The position numbers and the translations under genes were made by a program. The notes under the pieces were generated by a model. It was not told the DNA's origin and searched no databases. It saw only the letters and a program-made list of their open reading frames with translations. Below, piece after piece: positions 35,248 to 43,394 of a stretch of DNA of 64,000 nt (its first letter is position 1; the number at the start of each line of letters is the position of its first letter). The stretch is from NCBI GenBank assembly GCA_965229635.1, contig OZ245894.1, positions 2,232,001-2,296,000 of the forward strand, in the 5' to 3' direction. This DNA comes from BQJU01 sp965229635. Lineage in GTDB: Bacteria; Bacteroidota; Bacteroidia; Chitinophagales; Saprospiraceae.

Positions 35248-35984
35248 GTTTAGAGTGTAGGGGGAAGTTTAGAGTGTAGGGGGAAGTTTAGAGTGTAGTG
35301 TTTAGTGTTTAGAGAAGGGGAGCAGTTGAGCATCCTGCAAGTTCTTGAATCTGGGGAATCCTGCTCTTTTATGGGTTTAAAGTTGAATGGTTAAAGGTTA
35401 GTATTGACGGGGGAGACGGTTGAGAAAGTTTAGGGTTTAGGGTGTAGAGTTTAGAGGGGGAGCAGCTAAGCATCCTGCAAATTCTTAAATCTGTGGAGTC
35501 CTGCTCTTTTATGGGTTTAAAGTTGAATGGTTAAAGGTTAGTATAGACGGGGGAGACGGTTGAGAAAGTTTAGGGTTTAGGGTGTAGAGTTTAGAGGGGG
35601 AGCAGTTGAGCATCCTGCAAGTTCTTGAATCTGGGGAATCCTGCTCTTTTATGGGTTTAAAGTTGAATGGTTAAAGGTTAGTATAGACGGGGGAGACGGT
35701 TGAGAAAGTTTAGGGTTTAGGGTGTAGAGTTTAGAGGGGGAGCAGTTGAGCATCCTGCAAGTTCTTGAATCTGGGGAATCCTGCTCTTTTATGGGTTTAA
35801 AGTTGAATGGTTAAAGGTTAGTATAGACGGGGGAGACGGTTGAGAAAGTTTAGGGTTTAGGGTGTAGAGTTTAGAGGGGGAGCAGTTGAGCATCCTGCAA
35901 GTTCTTGAATCTGGGGAATCCTGCTCTTTTATGGGTTTAAAGTTGAATGGTTAAAGGTTAGTATAGACGGGGGAGACGGTTGAG
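35248..35984. repeat. 140-bp tandem repeat array (four full copies plus a partial)
   Basis: Copies begin at 35321, 35461, 35601, 35741 and 35881 (AGCAGTTGAGCATCCTGCAA or a close variant). Each is exactly 140 bp; the last stops at about 35984. The copies at 35601 and 35741 are identical. The first differs by one base and the second by several. 35248-35320 is a shorter repeat of TTTAGAGTGTAG units. 140 is not a multiple of three and no frame stays open, so it is noncoding. Confidence 0.95.
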
Positions 35985-36110
35985 GATCTCCTTCGCTAAA
36001 GCTTCGTCGTTCAAGGTCGATGTTGCAAACATCTCCCAGGCGAGCGATGTGGTTCCTAAAACCTAAAGCCCAAAACCTAAGACCTAATAAATTCTGCTTC
36101 AATTCTGAGA
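35985..36110 (+). repeat. Composite dispersed repeat ahead of pntA
   Basis: It includes the near-palindromic core GATGTTGCAAACATCTCCCA (36019-36038), the phrase CTAAAGCCCAAAACCTAA (36063-36080) and ATTCTGCTT/ATTCTGAGAATTCTGCTT. The same three parts occur in the same order before aceK (39394-39487), and the core recurs inverted at 19470-19489. Confidence 0.7.
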
Positions 36111-36244
36111 ATTCTGCTTTGCTTTCCAAACATCATTTTGTCAATTCGCTAGGTGAATTATTATGGTTTTGTATATTAGTGCTCGATTGGAGGCCATTGG
36201 TGGTTTTCAGTCCAACAGTGTTACAGCACCATAAACGAAGATTA

Positions 36245-37336
36245 ATGAAAATAGGTGTACTTAAAGAAACCAACGACAAACGAGTAGCCCTGACACCGGA
36301 AACCCTGAAGAAAAATCAGGAGGTGGCTGCCCACATGATCATTGAGTCCGGAGCAGGGACAGAGGCGAGCTTCAGTGATGAAGAATATGCCGAATTTGCA
36401 AAAGTAGTCAGCCGAGAGGAAGTGCTGAAGCAAGCTAACCTCCTCATCTCCATCAAGCCACTCAGCGATGAAGAGATGGCGAAGCTGGCTCCGGGAACGT
36501 TGATGATTTCCATGTTTGAACCATTCAATACTCCGGAAATCAAGGACCAGATCAGCAAGCACAAATTGGGAGCTTTCAGCCTGGATATGATTCCACGCAC
36601 GACGCTGGCTCAGGCCATGGATATTCTCTCCTCGATGGCGTCGATTGCAGGTTATAAGGCGGTACTCACAGCTGCCAATCGTTTACCTCGCTATTTTCCA
36701 ATGATGATTACCGCTGCCGGTAGTATTCGCCCGGCTCAGGTGCTGGTACTCGGTGCCGGTGTGGCGGGACTGCAAGCTATTGCCACGGCCAAACGCCTGG
36801 GGGCAATGGTGGAAGCCTCGGATGTTCGTCAGGCAGCCAAGGAGGAGGTGATGAGTTTGGGGGCCAAATTTGTGGAGGTGGAAGGTGCCACGGAAGATAC
36901 CTCGGCCGGTGGCTACGCGGTAGAACAATCCAAAGAGTTTCTGGAGCGACAACAGGCCGAAGTGCAGCGCCGGGCGGCCAAGGCCGATGTGATTATCACC
37001 ACTGCTCAGGTACGTGGACGCAAAGCACCAGTTTTGTTGCCCAAAACGACAGTAGATCAGATGAAACCGGGCTCGGTAATCATCGATCTGGCGGCTTCCA
37101 GTGGCGGCAACTGCGAACTGACTCAGGGCACCGGTACGGTAAATCACAATGGAGTGATCATCATCGGCAATTCTGATTTGGCCGAAGAGATGCCCCAGGA
37201 TGCCAGCCGATTGTTTAGCAATAACCTCATGAATTATCTCAATCTACTGGTTAAGGATGGCGAACTTACCATTGATCTGGACAATGAGATCATTGCGCAG
37301 TCTTATATCGTACAGGTTGACAACTCAAGCAAATAA
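36245..37336 (+). CDS. pntA: NAD(P) transhydrogenase subunit alpha part 1
   Basis: A 363-residue cytoplasmic NAD(H)-binding subunit (domain I). I chose the start MKIGVLKETNDKRVALTPET; the 75 codons in frame upstream are repeat sequence. The alanine-dehydrogenase/PntA fold shows the Rossmann motif VLVLGAGVAGLQAIATAKRLGA near residue 165 and the mobile-loop region. It is truncated at domain I, as in the three-gene form found in Rhodospirillum and many Bacteroidota. It is followed at 20 bp by the membrane subunit and then pntB. The enzyme uses the proton gradient to move hydride from NADH to NADP+. Confidence 0.95.
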   Translation: MKIGVLKETNDKRVALTPETLKKNQEVAAHMIIESGAGTEASFSDEEYAEFAKVVSREEVLKQANLLISIKPLSDEEMAKLAPGTLMISMFEPFNTPEIKDQISKHKLGAFSLDMIPRTTLAQAMDILSSMASIAGYKAVLTAANRLPRYFPMMITAAGSIRPAQVLVLGAGVAGLQAIATAKRLGAMVEASDVRQAAKEEVMSLGAKFVEVEGATEDTSAGGYAVEQSKEFLERQQAEVQRRAAKADVIITTAQVRGRKAPVLLPKTTVDQMKPGSVIIDLAASSGGNCELTQGTGTVNHNGVIIIGNSDLAEEMPQDASRLFSNNLMNYLNLLVKDGELTIDLDNEIIAQSYIVQVDNSSK

Positions 37337-37356
37337 GCATTCAAAATATTTGAAAT

Positions 37357-37674
37357 ATGGAGACCGTTCTACAATTCTTTAATGAATATTTACTCCTGAT
37401 TTACCTCCTGCTCTTTACCATCATTCTCGGCTTTGAAGTGATTTCCAAGGTACCTACCGTATTGCATACACCCCTGATGTCGGGGGCCAATGCAATCAGT
37501 GGGGTGGTGATCATTGGGGCCATTCTTTTGATTCGCAGAGCGGAGCCGGATGACTACCTGACTCTCGGTTTGGGCGCATTGGGTATCATTCTGGGGATGA
37601 TTAACGTGGTGGGAGGCTTTGCCGTGACCGACCGCATGTTGGAAATGTTCAAAAAGAAAAAAACAAGCAAGTAG
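37357..37674 (+). CDS. NAD(P) transhydrogenase subunit alpha part 2 (membrane)
   Basis: A 105-residue membrane protein with three or four helices (LLIYLLLFTIILGFEVISKVPTVLHTPLMSGANAISGVVIIGAILLI ...). The SGANAISG motif is diagnostic of PntAB/PntA2, part of the proton channel. It lies 20 bp after pntA and 3 bp before pntB. Confidence 0.95.
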   Translation: METVLQFFNEYLLLIYLLLFTIILGFEVISKVPTVLHTPLMSGANAISGVVIIGAILLIRRAEPDDYLTLGLGALGIILGMINVVGGFAVTDRMLEMFKKKKTSK

Positions 37675-37677
37675 ACT

Positions 37678-39081
37678 ATGTTAATGACTTCAATCATAAA
37701 TCTGTCTTACCTGATCGGTGCGCTGGCTTTTGTGCTCGGCTTGCGCCGACTGAGCTCCCCTGATACTGCCAGACGGGGAAACATCATTGCCGGAGTAGGA
37801 ATGGTATTGGCCATTGTTGCTGCATTGGCAGACCCTCTAGGAGGCGCCAACAACAACTACCTGTGGATCATAGGAGGCATGGTCGTAGGAGGTATTATTG
37901 GCTGGCTGGCAGCGAAAAAGGTACAAATGACGGCCATGCCACAAATGGTGTCCATCTTCAACGGCCTCGGAGGAGCTTGTGCGGTGGTCTTGGCCATGGT
38001 AGAGCTGACTCACTTTTACCAGGGGGACCAGGCACTGACCACGGGCCAATTGCTCATCGTACTGCTGGCGTTGCTCATCGGAGGAGTGTCTTTTACGGGA
38101 AGTATGCTGGCCTATGGCAAATTGGAAGGCATTGTAAATGATCGAAAGGTTACCTTCCCTCGCCACAATATTTTTAATATGGTTTTGCTGGTGGTCACCC
38201 TTGCCATTGGTATCTATATACAAATTAGTGGTACTGGTACAGGATATACAGTAGTGCTGATATTCCTGGTACTTTCCCTGCTCTATGGTCTTTCTTTTGT
38301 TGCGCCCATTGGCGGTGCGGATATGCCGGTAGTGATTTCTCTGCTGAATTCCTTTACGGGACTTTCGGCAGCAACGGCAGGCTTGATTTACGACAATCGT
38401 TTCATGCTGGTGGGCGGTATTCTGGTAGGTGCTTCGGGCACCATTCTGACCATCCTGATGTGTAACGCGATGAATCGGTCCCTGATTAATGTACTGATCG
38501 GTGGATTTGGTACCAGTGGTGCCAGCGCGAAAGGTGCTGATGGTGATCAGGTTGCCAAGGAAGTAACGGTCAACGATGCAGCAATACAGCTCTACTATTC
38601 CAAGTCGGTGATGTTTGTTCCCGGTTATGGACTGGCGGTAGCTCAAGCTCAGAAGATCTGTAAAGAACTGGATGACCTGCTAGAAGCCAATGGTGTAGAA
38701 GTAAAATACGCTATTCACCCGGTGGCTGGCCGAATGCCGGGACACATGAATGTACTTTTGGCGGAAGCCGATGTCCCCTACCCAAAACTGCTCGACCTGG
38801 AAGACGCTAATTCAGCCTTGCCTTCCACTGATATGGTGGTAATTGTGGGCGCAAATGATGTAGTCAATCCCGCTGCCTTAGATGATCCTGGTAGTCCCAT
38901 TTATGGAATGCCGGTACTCAACGTCTGGCAAGCCAAAAACGTCATTGTGCTGAAGCGCAGTATGAGTCCAGGCTATGCCGGTATCCAAAACCAACTGTTC
39001 TTCCACGAGCGTACCCGCATGTTGTTTGGCGATGCAAAAAACACCATTCAAGGATTGGTAGCGGAAGTGAAGAGTCTGTAG
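37678..39081 (+). CDS. pntB: NAD(P) transhydrogenase subunit beta
   Basis: A 467-residue subunit. About nine membrane helices fill residues 1-265. The NADP(H)-binding domain III follows (about 290-467), with the dinucleotide motif VPGYGLAVAQAQ near 321, GRMPGHMNVLLAEADVPY and GANDVVNPAA ... LNVWQAKNVIVLKRSMSPGYAG. The length is standard. With pntA and the small membrane subunit it completes the operon. NADPH made here would serve biosynthesis and redox defence. Repeat-derived sequence follows the stop codon directly. Confidence 0.97.
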   Translation: MLMTSIINLSYLIGALAFVLGLRRLSSPDTARRGNIIAGVGMVLAIVAALADPLGGANNNYLWIIGGMVVGGIIGWLAAKKVQMTAMPQMVSIFNGLGGACAVVLAMVELTHFYQGDQALTTGQLLIVLLALLIGGVSFTGSMLAYGKLEGIVNDRKVTFPRHNIFNMVLLVVTLAIGIYIQISGTGTGYTVVLIFLVLSLLYGLSFVAPIGGADMPVVISLLNSFTGLSAATAGLIYDNRFMLVGGILVGASGTILTILMCNAMNRSLINVLIGGFGTSGASAKGADGDQVAKEVTVNDAAIQLYYSKSVMFVPGYGLAVAQAQKICKELDDLLEANGVEVKYAIHPVAGRMPGHMNVLLAEADVPYPKLLDLEDANSALPSTDMVVIVGANDVVNPAALDDPGSPIYGMPVLNVWQAKNVIVLKRSMSPGYAGIQNQLFFHERTRMLFGDAKNTIQGLVAEVKSL

Positions 39082-39084
39082 GGA

Positions 39085-39487
39085 GTTTAGGGGTTTAGAG
39101 TTTAGTGTTTAGAGGAGGGGGGCAGCTAAGTACTGCAAATTCTTAAATCTGGGGAATGCTGCTCTTTTATGGGTTTAAAGTTTAAAGGTTAGTTTAGACG
39201 GGGGAGGCGGTTGAGAAAGTTTAGAGTGTAGTGTGTAGAGTTTAGAGAGCTGCTTTGATCATTCTACAAATGCTGTAATTCTGGGAATTCTGCTTTGGTT
39301 TATGTGTGGGTTAGTTTAGACGGTATAGGCAGTTGAGGCGGATCGACAACGCCAAGGCTTTTTCGATTAAAAGAGGAGGCGGTTTAGGGGGGCGATGTTG
39401 CAAACATCTTCCGAGCGGTGCCGACCTAAAGCCCAAAACCTAACACCTAATAAATTCTGCTAATTCTATCATTCTGAGAATCCTGCT
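39085..39487 (+). repeat. Diverged copies of the 140-bp unit plus dispersed repeat, upstream of aceK
   Basis: One clear degenerate copy of the 140-bp unit starts near 39121 and a second, more diverged, near 39247. They are followed by the core GATGTTGCAAACATCTTCCGA (39394-39413, one base different from the pntA copy) and the phrase CTAAAGCCCAAAACCTAACA at 39425-39444. It ends directly at the aceK start codon, so aceK's 5' region is made of repeat. Confidence 0.75.
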
Positions 39488-39489
39488 CC

Positions 39490-41232
39490 ATGTTCGAAAA
39501 ACTCCTTCCATTTGAGGTGGCGCACGTTATTTTGGGGGAATACATCGGGTATTACCGCCAGTTTAAGCGCATTACCAAGCGGGCCAAGATTCGCTTCGAA
39601 TACCGCGATTGGCATGGTATTCAGGGAGATGCCAAGGCGCGCATCACCCTATACCGCGATATGGTGGGCGATACTACGCAAAAGATCCTGGATTCGCTTG
39701 GTGAAAAGGCCAAAGATAATCAGGTTTGGCGAGAGGTGAAGGAGATGTATTTTGAGGAAATCCTCAACTTCAATACGCGTAATATTGCTGAGACCTTCTA
39801 CAACTCGGTCTTTCGCCACAGCCATAAGGGGCTGAGTGTGGATGAGGAGTTGATGTTTGTACATTCCACGGGAACCTACCGTGAATTTCAGTCGGCCAAG
39901 CCCATTTTTCACACCTTTGAGTTCTTTCATTCCATTGAACAGACCATCGACGATATCTTTGAGTACTATCCCTTTGATGCACCCTTTGAGGATTTGGAGC
40001 GCGACAAGGGATACATTGCCCAAACGCTAAAAAAATGCCTCGATGCTCGTGACTTGAAGTCAAGCGAGATGCGGTTGGAACTGCTTAAATCCATTTTCTT
40101 TCGCAACAAAGGGGCTTACATCGTTGGACGCCTACAGTACCTCGAAAAGGACGAATTGCCCATCCCGTTTATCCTGCCCATTTTGCATGAAGAAAACGGT
40201 ATTTACATTGATGCACTTTTATGGAATGATGGTGACCTAAGCTCCATTTTTAGCTACAACCGTTCCTACTTTCTGGTGGAAGTAGATATTGTTAGTGAAA
40301 TGGTTGACTTTTTGAAATCTATTCTGCCTACTAAAAACCTGGGAGAGTTGTACAATTCCATCGGGTTTGAAAAGCATGGAAAGACTTTCTTCTACCGCGA
40401 CTTCCTGCGACATCTGTCGGCTCATGAGGGCGAATTTATGATGGCACCCGGTATCCGTGGCATGGTGATGTCCGTATTTACCCTGCCGGAATACAATATG
40501 GTTTTTAAGGTGATCAAGGATGAGTTTGCGCCGCCCAAGAAGGTGACTGAACGCGAAATCAAGGAAAAGTACGAAATCGTCAATCGGCACGACCGGGTTG
40601 GGCGTATGTCGGACAGTTATATGTTTGAGAATCTGGTCATAGATCGTCGCCGCTTTCCCGAGCCTTTTTTGGAAGAATTGAAACAGGAAATTGGATCAAA
40701 GCTGACCATTACGGATGAGACCGTTGAAATCAAACACCTCTATATCGAAAAAAAGATGGTGCCGCTCAATTTATTCCTGGAAAAATGCACCCTGGAAGAG
40801 GCCGAAGAGGTCATCAACGAATACGGAAAGGCCATCAAACAAATGGCAGCGGTCAATATTTTTCCGGGAGATATGCTATTGAAAAATTTTGGGGTCACCC
40901 GACTCAACAGGGTGGTCTTTTACGATTATGACGAGATTGGTTTTTTGACCGACTACAATTTTCGCATCATTCCCGAACCGCGCAACGAGTACGAGGAGAT
41001 GTCATCTGAACCCTACTACCACATCGGACCCAATGATGTTTTTCCGGAGGAATTTCCGCGTTTTTTGATTGGCAATCCCGAGATCAGGGCCATTTTTCAC
41101 CGTTTACATGGAAATTTATACAATGTCAAGTTCTGGCGGGAAACCCAGGAACGGCTGCGCCGTGGAGAAATCATGGACGTCTTCCCCTACCGGCGAAGAC
41201 GAAGGTTTAAAAAGATGTACGGCACAGCTTAG
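39490..41232 (+). CDS. aceK: Isocitrate dehydrogenase kinase/phosphatase
   Basis: A 580-residue bifunctional enzyme that phosphorylates and dephosphorylates isocitrate dehydrogenase, directing carbon to the glyoxylate shunt. The N-terminal regulatory half (about 1-300) precedes the kinase-like domain, with APGIRGMVMSVFTLPEYNMVFKVIKDEFAPPK (about 318-348; Gly-rich loop and Lys) and KNFGVTRLNRVVFYDYDEIGFLTDYNFR (about 460-485; metal-binding Asp). The length matches the family (about 570-600). It is not beside aceA or aceB here and follows the transhydrogenase operon, which is notable because IDH supplies NADPH in many bacteria. The stop codon overlaps the convergent gene by 4 bp. Confidence 0.93.
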   Translation: MFEKLLPFEVAHVILGEYIGYYRQFKRITKRAKIRFEYRDWHGIQGDAKARITLYRDMVGDTTQKILDSLGEKAKDNQVWREVKEMYFEEILNFNTRNIAETFYNSVFRHSHKGLSVDEELMFVHSTGTYREFQSAKPIFHTFEFFHSIEQTIDDIFEYYPFDAPFEDLERDKGYIAQTLKKCLDARDLKSSEMRLELLKSIFFRNKGAYIVGRLQYLEKDELPIPFILPILHEENGIYIDALLWNDGDLSSIFSYNRSYFLVEVDIVSEMVDFLKSILPTKNLGELYNSIGFEKHGKTFFYRDFLRHLSAHEGEFMMAPGIRGMVMSVFTLPEYNMVFKVIKDEFAPPKKVTEREIKEKYEIVNRHDRVGRMSDSYMFENLVIDRRRFPEPFLEELKQEIGSKLTITDETVEIKHLYIEKKMVPLNLFLEKCTLEEAEEVINEYGKAIKQMAAVNIFPGDMLLKNFGVTRLNRVVFYDYDEIGFLTDYNFRIIPEPRNEYEEMSSEPYYHIGPNDVFPEEFPRFLIGNPEIRAIFHRLHGNLYNVKFWRETQERLRRGEIMDVFPYRRRRRFKKMYGTA

Positions 41233-41681
41233 TTCAAATTCAAATATTTATCCATTTTCCGGGCCAGAATATACTTCTCTGTTGTACCTACAATGCGGTC
41301 AATAGCCTGTCCATTTCTAATAAATACCATGGCGGGAATAGAGCGGATGCCGTATTGTTTGGCCACATCGGAGGCATAGTCGAGATTAAATTTACCCACC
41401 TTCGCCCGGCCTTCGTAGTCGAGCGCCAGTTCCTCAACAATTGGCCCGGTTATTTTACAGGGGCCACACCAGGTTGCCCAGAAATATACCAAAGAGACTT
41501 TGTCATCCTTGAGAATAATATCCTCAAAATTTTGGTCATTCAGCTCTACGGTAGCTTCCCTGATGACGATTAGCTCGGGCTCCTCTTCCTGTGGTGGTGT
41601 TGTAGTGCCCGAGGTTGCCTTTTGGGTGTTGCAGGCGAAGCTGAAGGCAATTAGCAAAGATAGTAGTATTCTGGTAGCCAT
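41229..41681 (-). CDS. Thioredoxin-domain lipoprotein
   Basis: A 150-residue protein starting MATRILLSLLIAFSFACNTQ, with a lipobox (FSFAC). A Thr/Pro/Glu-rich linker (about 20-40) leads to a thioredoxin domain with WCGPC (near residue 71), YGIRSIPAMVFIRNGQ and the cis-Pro before it. It is tethered to a membrane facing the periplasm, where it would reduce or isomerise disulfides or reduce cytochrome c apoproteins. It converges with aceK with a 4-bp overlap of the ends. Confidence 0.92.
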   Translation of the reverse strand: MATRILLSLLIAFSFACNTQKATSGTTTPPQEEEPELIVIREATVELNDQNFEDIILKDDKVSLVYFWATWCGPCKITGPIVEELALDYEGRAKVGKFNLDYASDVAKQYGIRSIPAMVFIRNGQAIDRIVGTTEKYILARKMDKYLNLN

Positions 41682-41794
41682 GATGTTACAGTTTTTATGA
41701 GAAACGAAGATATGACTTTTGGTAGTATGGGGTGGGTAGAGAAAGGGGAGATTTTTTATTGGTGATGAGTGAAGTGGTGATTGGTGATGTGGGG

Positions 41795-42985
41795 TTAATA
41801 GAGGAAGCCAAATAGCCAGAGGGGAATGGTTTGGCCGAAGCCGGATTCGATATTGTCTTTTATTGTGAAAACCTCTGGGGAGGGATTTCCTTTTTTGTTT
41901 TTTCCACCAATTTCAAACGCAATGCCATCATTGGTAATGAAATCGGGGGATTTTCCTGGATAGAAGAGTTGATGGCCGGCGTTGGTCATTTGATTGAGGA
42001 AGATTGTTTCTCGCAAATTTCCCTGATCTGGTTGGTCTTTTAATGCAAAACTGAAGTTGGTATTCTCCAGGTAGATTTTATCTGGCTTTTGCAATCGCGA
42101 TATCCCTTTACCACGACGGGAAAGCAGATTCAATATCCGGGCTTTTCCCAATAGAAAAATGTACTCTTTGACGGTATTCCGCCCCAGCTGCAAGCGTTCT
42201 GCTAACTTGGCGATATTGGGTTCAAAAGGTGCTGTTTCGGCCAGGACTGCCAGCAGGGTTTGCATTTTTTGTACATTGCTGATAGAAAAGCCTTCTATGA
42301 AATTAATGTCCTGGATTAAAGTTGTTTCAATGGTCAGAAAGAGTTGTTGGTGGTACACAATCTGTTCGCGTTCGGTGAAAAAAGGGAAATACCCGGATTG
42401 TAGGTAGGTTTGCCAGTAGGACAGAGGCCGAATGCTTCGGGTAATTGATTGGCTAATTTTTAGGTGGTTTTGAAGGATTTGATCCAGTGTATACGCGGGG
42501 AATTTTAGTTGATGTTCTAATTCCAAAAACTCCCTGAATGACAAACCCGGCAGTTCAAAACCTGCTACTCTTCGACTGAGGTCTGCTTCTCCCCGGTAGA
42601 GATCTAGCGCGGAGGAAGAGGTAAAGATGACCTGTAAGTTGGGATAGCCGTCATACAGGTGTTTTAGTGTGGTCGACCACTTGGGGTATTTGTGTATCTC
42701 ATCAAGCAGCAAGGTTTTGCCCCCCATTTTGTAAAAATCGTCCGCAAGGTCCAACAGGTGGTGGTCATAGAAGTAGGGATGGTCCAGCGTGACGTATAAA
42801 TGTTTAGCGGGATTGCCAAGCTGATATCGGGCGTACTGCAATAACATGGTCGTTTTGCCTGTTCCACGAGGTCCCTTAATCCCTAAAAAACGCTGTGTCC
42901 AGGGTAACTGCCAATAGAGAAAGCGAAAAAAGTGATCATTCACTTGTTCTAACAATCTGATCTGAAACTGAATCAATTTTTCCAT
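41795..42985 (-). CDS. AAA_14/DUF4143 ATPase
   Basis: A 396-residue protein. The Walker A motif is GPRGTGKTTMLLQYARYQLG (about 38-57), Walker B TLLLDEIHKYPKW (about 90-102) and sensor-like VIFTSSSALDLYRGEADLSRRV (about 113-134). LPGLSFREFLELE leads to the DUF4143 C-terminal domain (about 210-390) with a winged-helix-like segment (LAERLQLGRNTVKEYIFLLGKARIL). Such STAND-like ATPases are widespread and often multicopy in Bacteroidota; their cellular role is unclear. The C-terminal half begins a PD-(D/E)XK-like region (GIAFEIGGKNKKG) in many family members. It lies beyond the old end of the CRISPR array and is not a cas gene. Confidence 0.88.
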   Translation of the reverse strand: MEKLIQFQIRLLEQVNDHFFRFLYWQLPWTQRFLGIKGPRGTGKTTMLLQYARYQLGNPAKHLYVTLDHPYFYDHHLLDLADDFYKMGGKTLLLDEIHKYPKWSTTLKHLYDGYPNLQVIFTSSSALDLYRGEADLSRRVAGFELPGLSFREFLELEHQLKFPAYTLDQILQNHLKISQSITRSIRPLSYWQTYLQSGYFPFFTEREQIVYHQQLFLTIETTLIQDINFIEGFSISNVQKMQTLLAVLAETAPFEPNIAKLAERLQLGRNTVKEYIFLLGKARILNLLSRRGKGISRLQKPDKIYLENTNFSFALKDQPDQGNLRETIFLNQMTNAGHQLFYPGKSPDFITNDGIAFEIGGKNKKGNPSPEVFTIKDNIESGFGQTIPLWLFGFLY

Positions 42986-43394
42986 GATAGTGGTTTGTAT
43001 TCAGATCGAAATTAGTTATTTTTTGGTTTGAAGTCAAGTCGATATTGTGTGTTTGTGAAAAATGGGCATTGTTTACCCTTTACCGACTTATGACATTTGG
43101 TCTGCCTATGCTTTCGTTTTATCCTCGAGTTGGTCCAATTACAGATCGGTGGGCTACATCGTGACTGGTGCGATTAAGAAGCTGTTTGAATTCAACACTT
43201 CGATTTCGTTATGGCCCTTTTTACACCACTTTTCGTTCCGTCCTCACCTTGATAGCTTTGGCTATCAGGTTCTGGGCGTGCCTTCCCGATTAAAAATCGG
43301 GATGTAAAAATGACCTATAACAAATTTCAAAAGCCAAATTCAAACAGCTTCTAATACTGAGGCGATCATCATCTATCAATAATGAAAAGGCCAC
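42986..43394. other. Region between the ATPase gene and the array's trailer end
   Basis: No gene. It holds a 13-nt fragment identical to the repeat's 3' half (GGTGCGATTAAGA at 43167-43179) and, overlapping it, the palindromic element at 43177-43352. A further weak likeness to the repeat at about 43133-43151 (CCAATTAC ... ATCGGTG) may be a decayed copy or chance. Confidence 0.5.
43177..43352. repeat. 176-bp palindromic element next to the CRISPR trailer end
   Basis: The ends are AGAAGCTGTTTGAATT (43177-43192) and its exact complement (43337-43352). Inside are three further pairs: GTTAT...TTTTTACA with TGTAAAAA...ATAAC; TGATAGC/GCTATCA (about 43250-43268); and TCCCGAT/ATCGGGA (about 43286-43304). 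It behaves like a nonautonomous insertion or a long hairpin. The left end coincides with the end of a CRISPR-repeat fragment. Confidence 0.6.

Noticed and set aside
35929..36129. 66-codon minus-strand frame sharing GDVCNIDL with a frame at 19423
   Set aside because: The shared peptide is translated from the dispersed DNA repeat, not evidence of a protein family.
37837..38646. 269-codon minus-strand frame
   Set aside because: Antisense shadow of pntB, low-complexity His/Gln-rich.
41795..42985. ATPase next to the array as a CRISPR accessory gene
   Set aside because: DUF4143 ATPases are frequent and multicopy in Bacteroidota, and this one sits beyond the old end of the array with an insertion-like element between.
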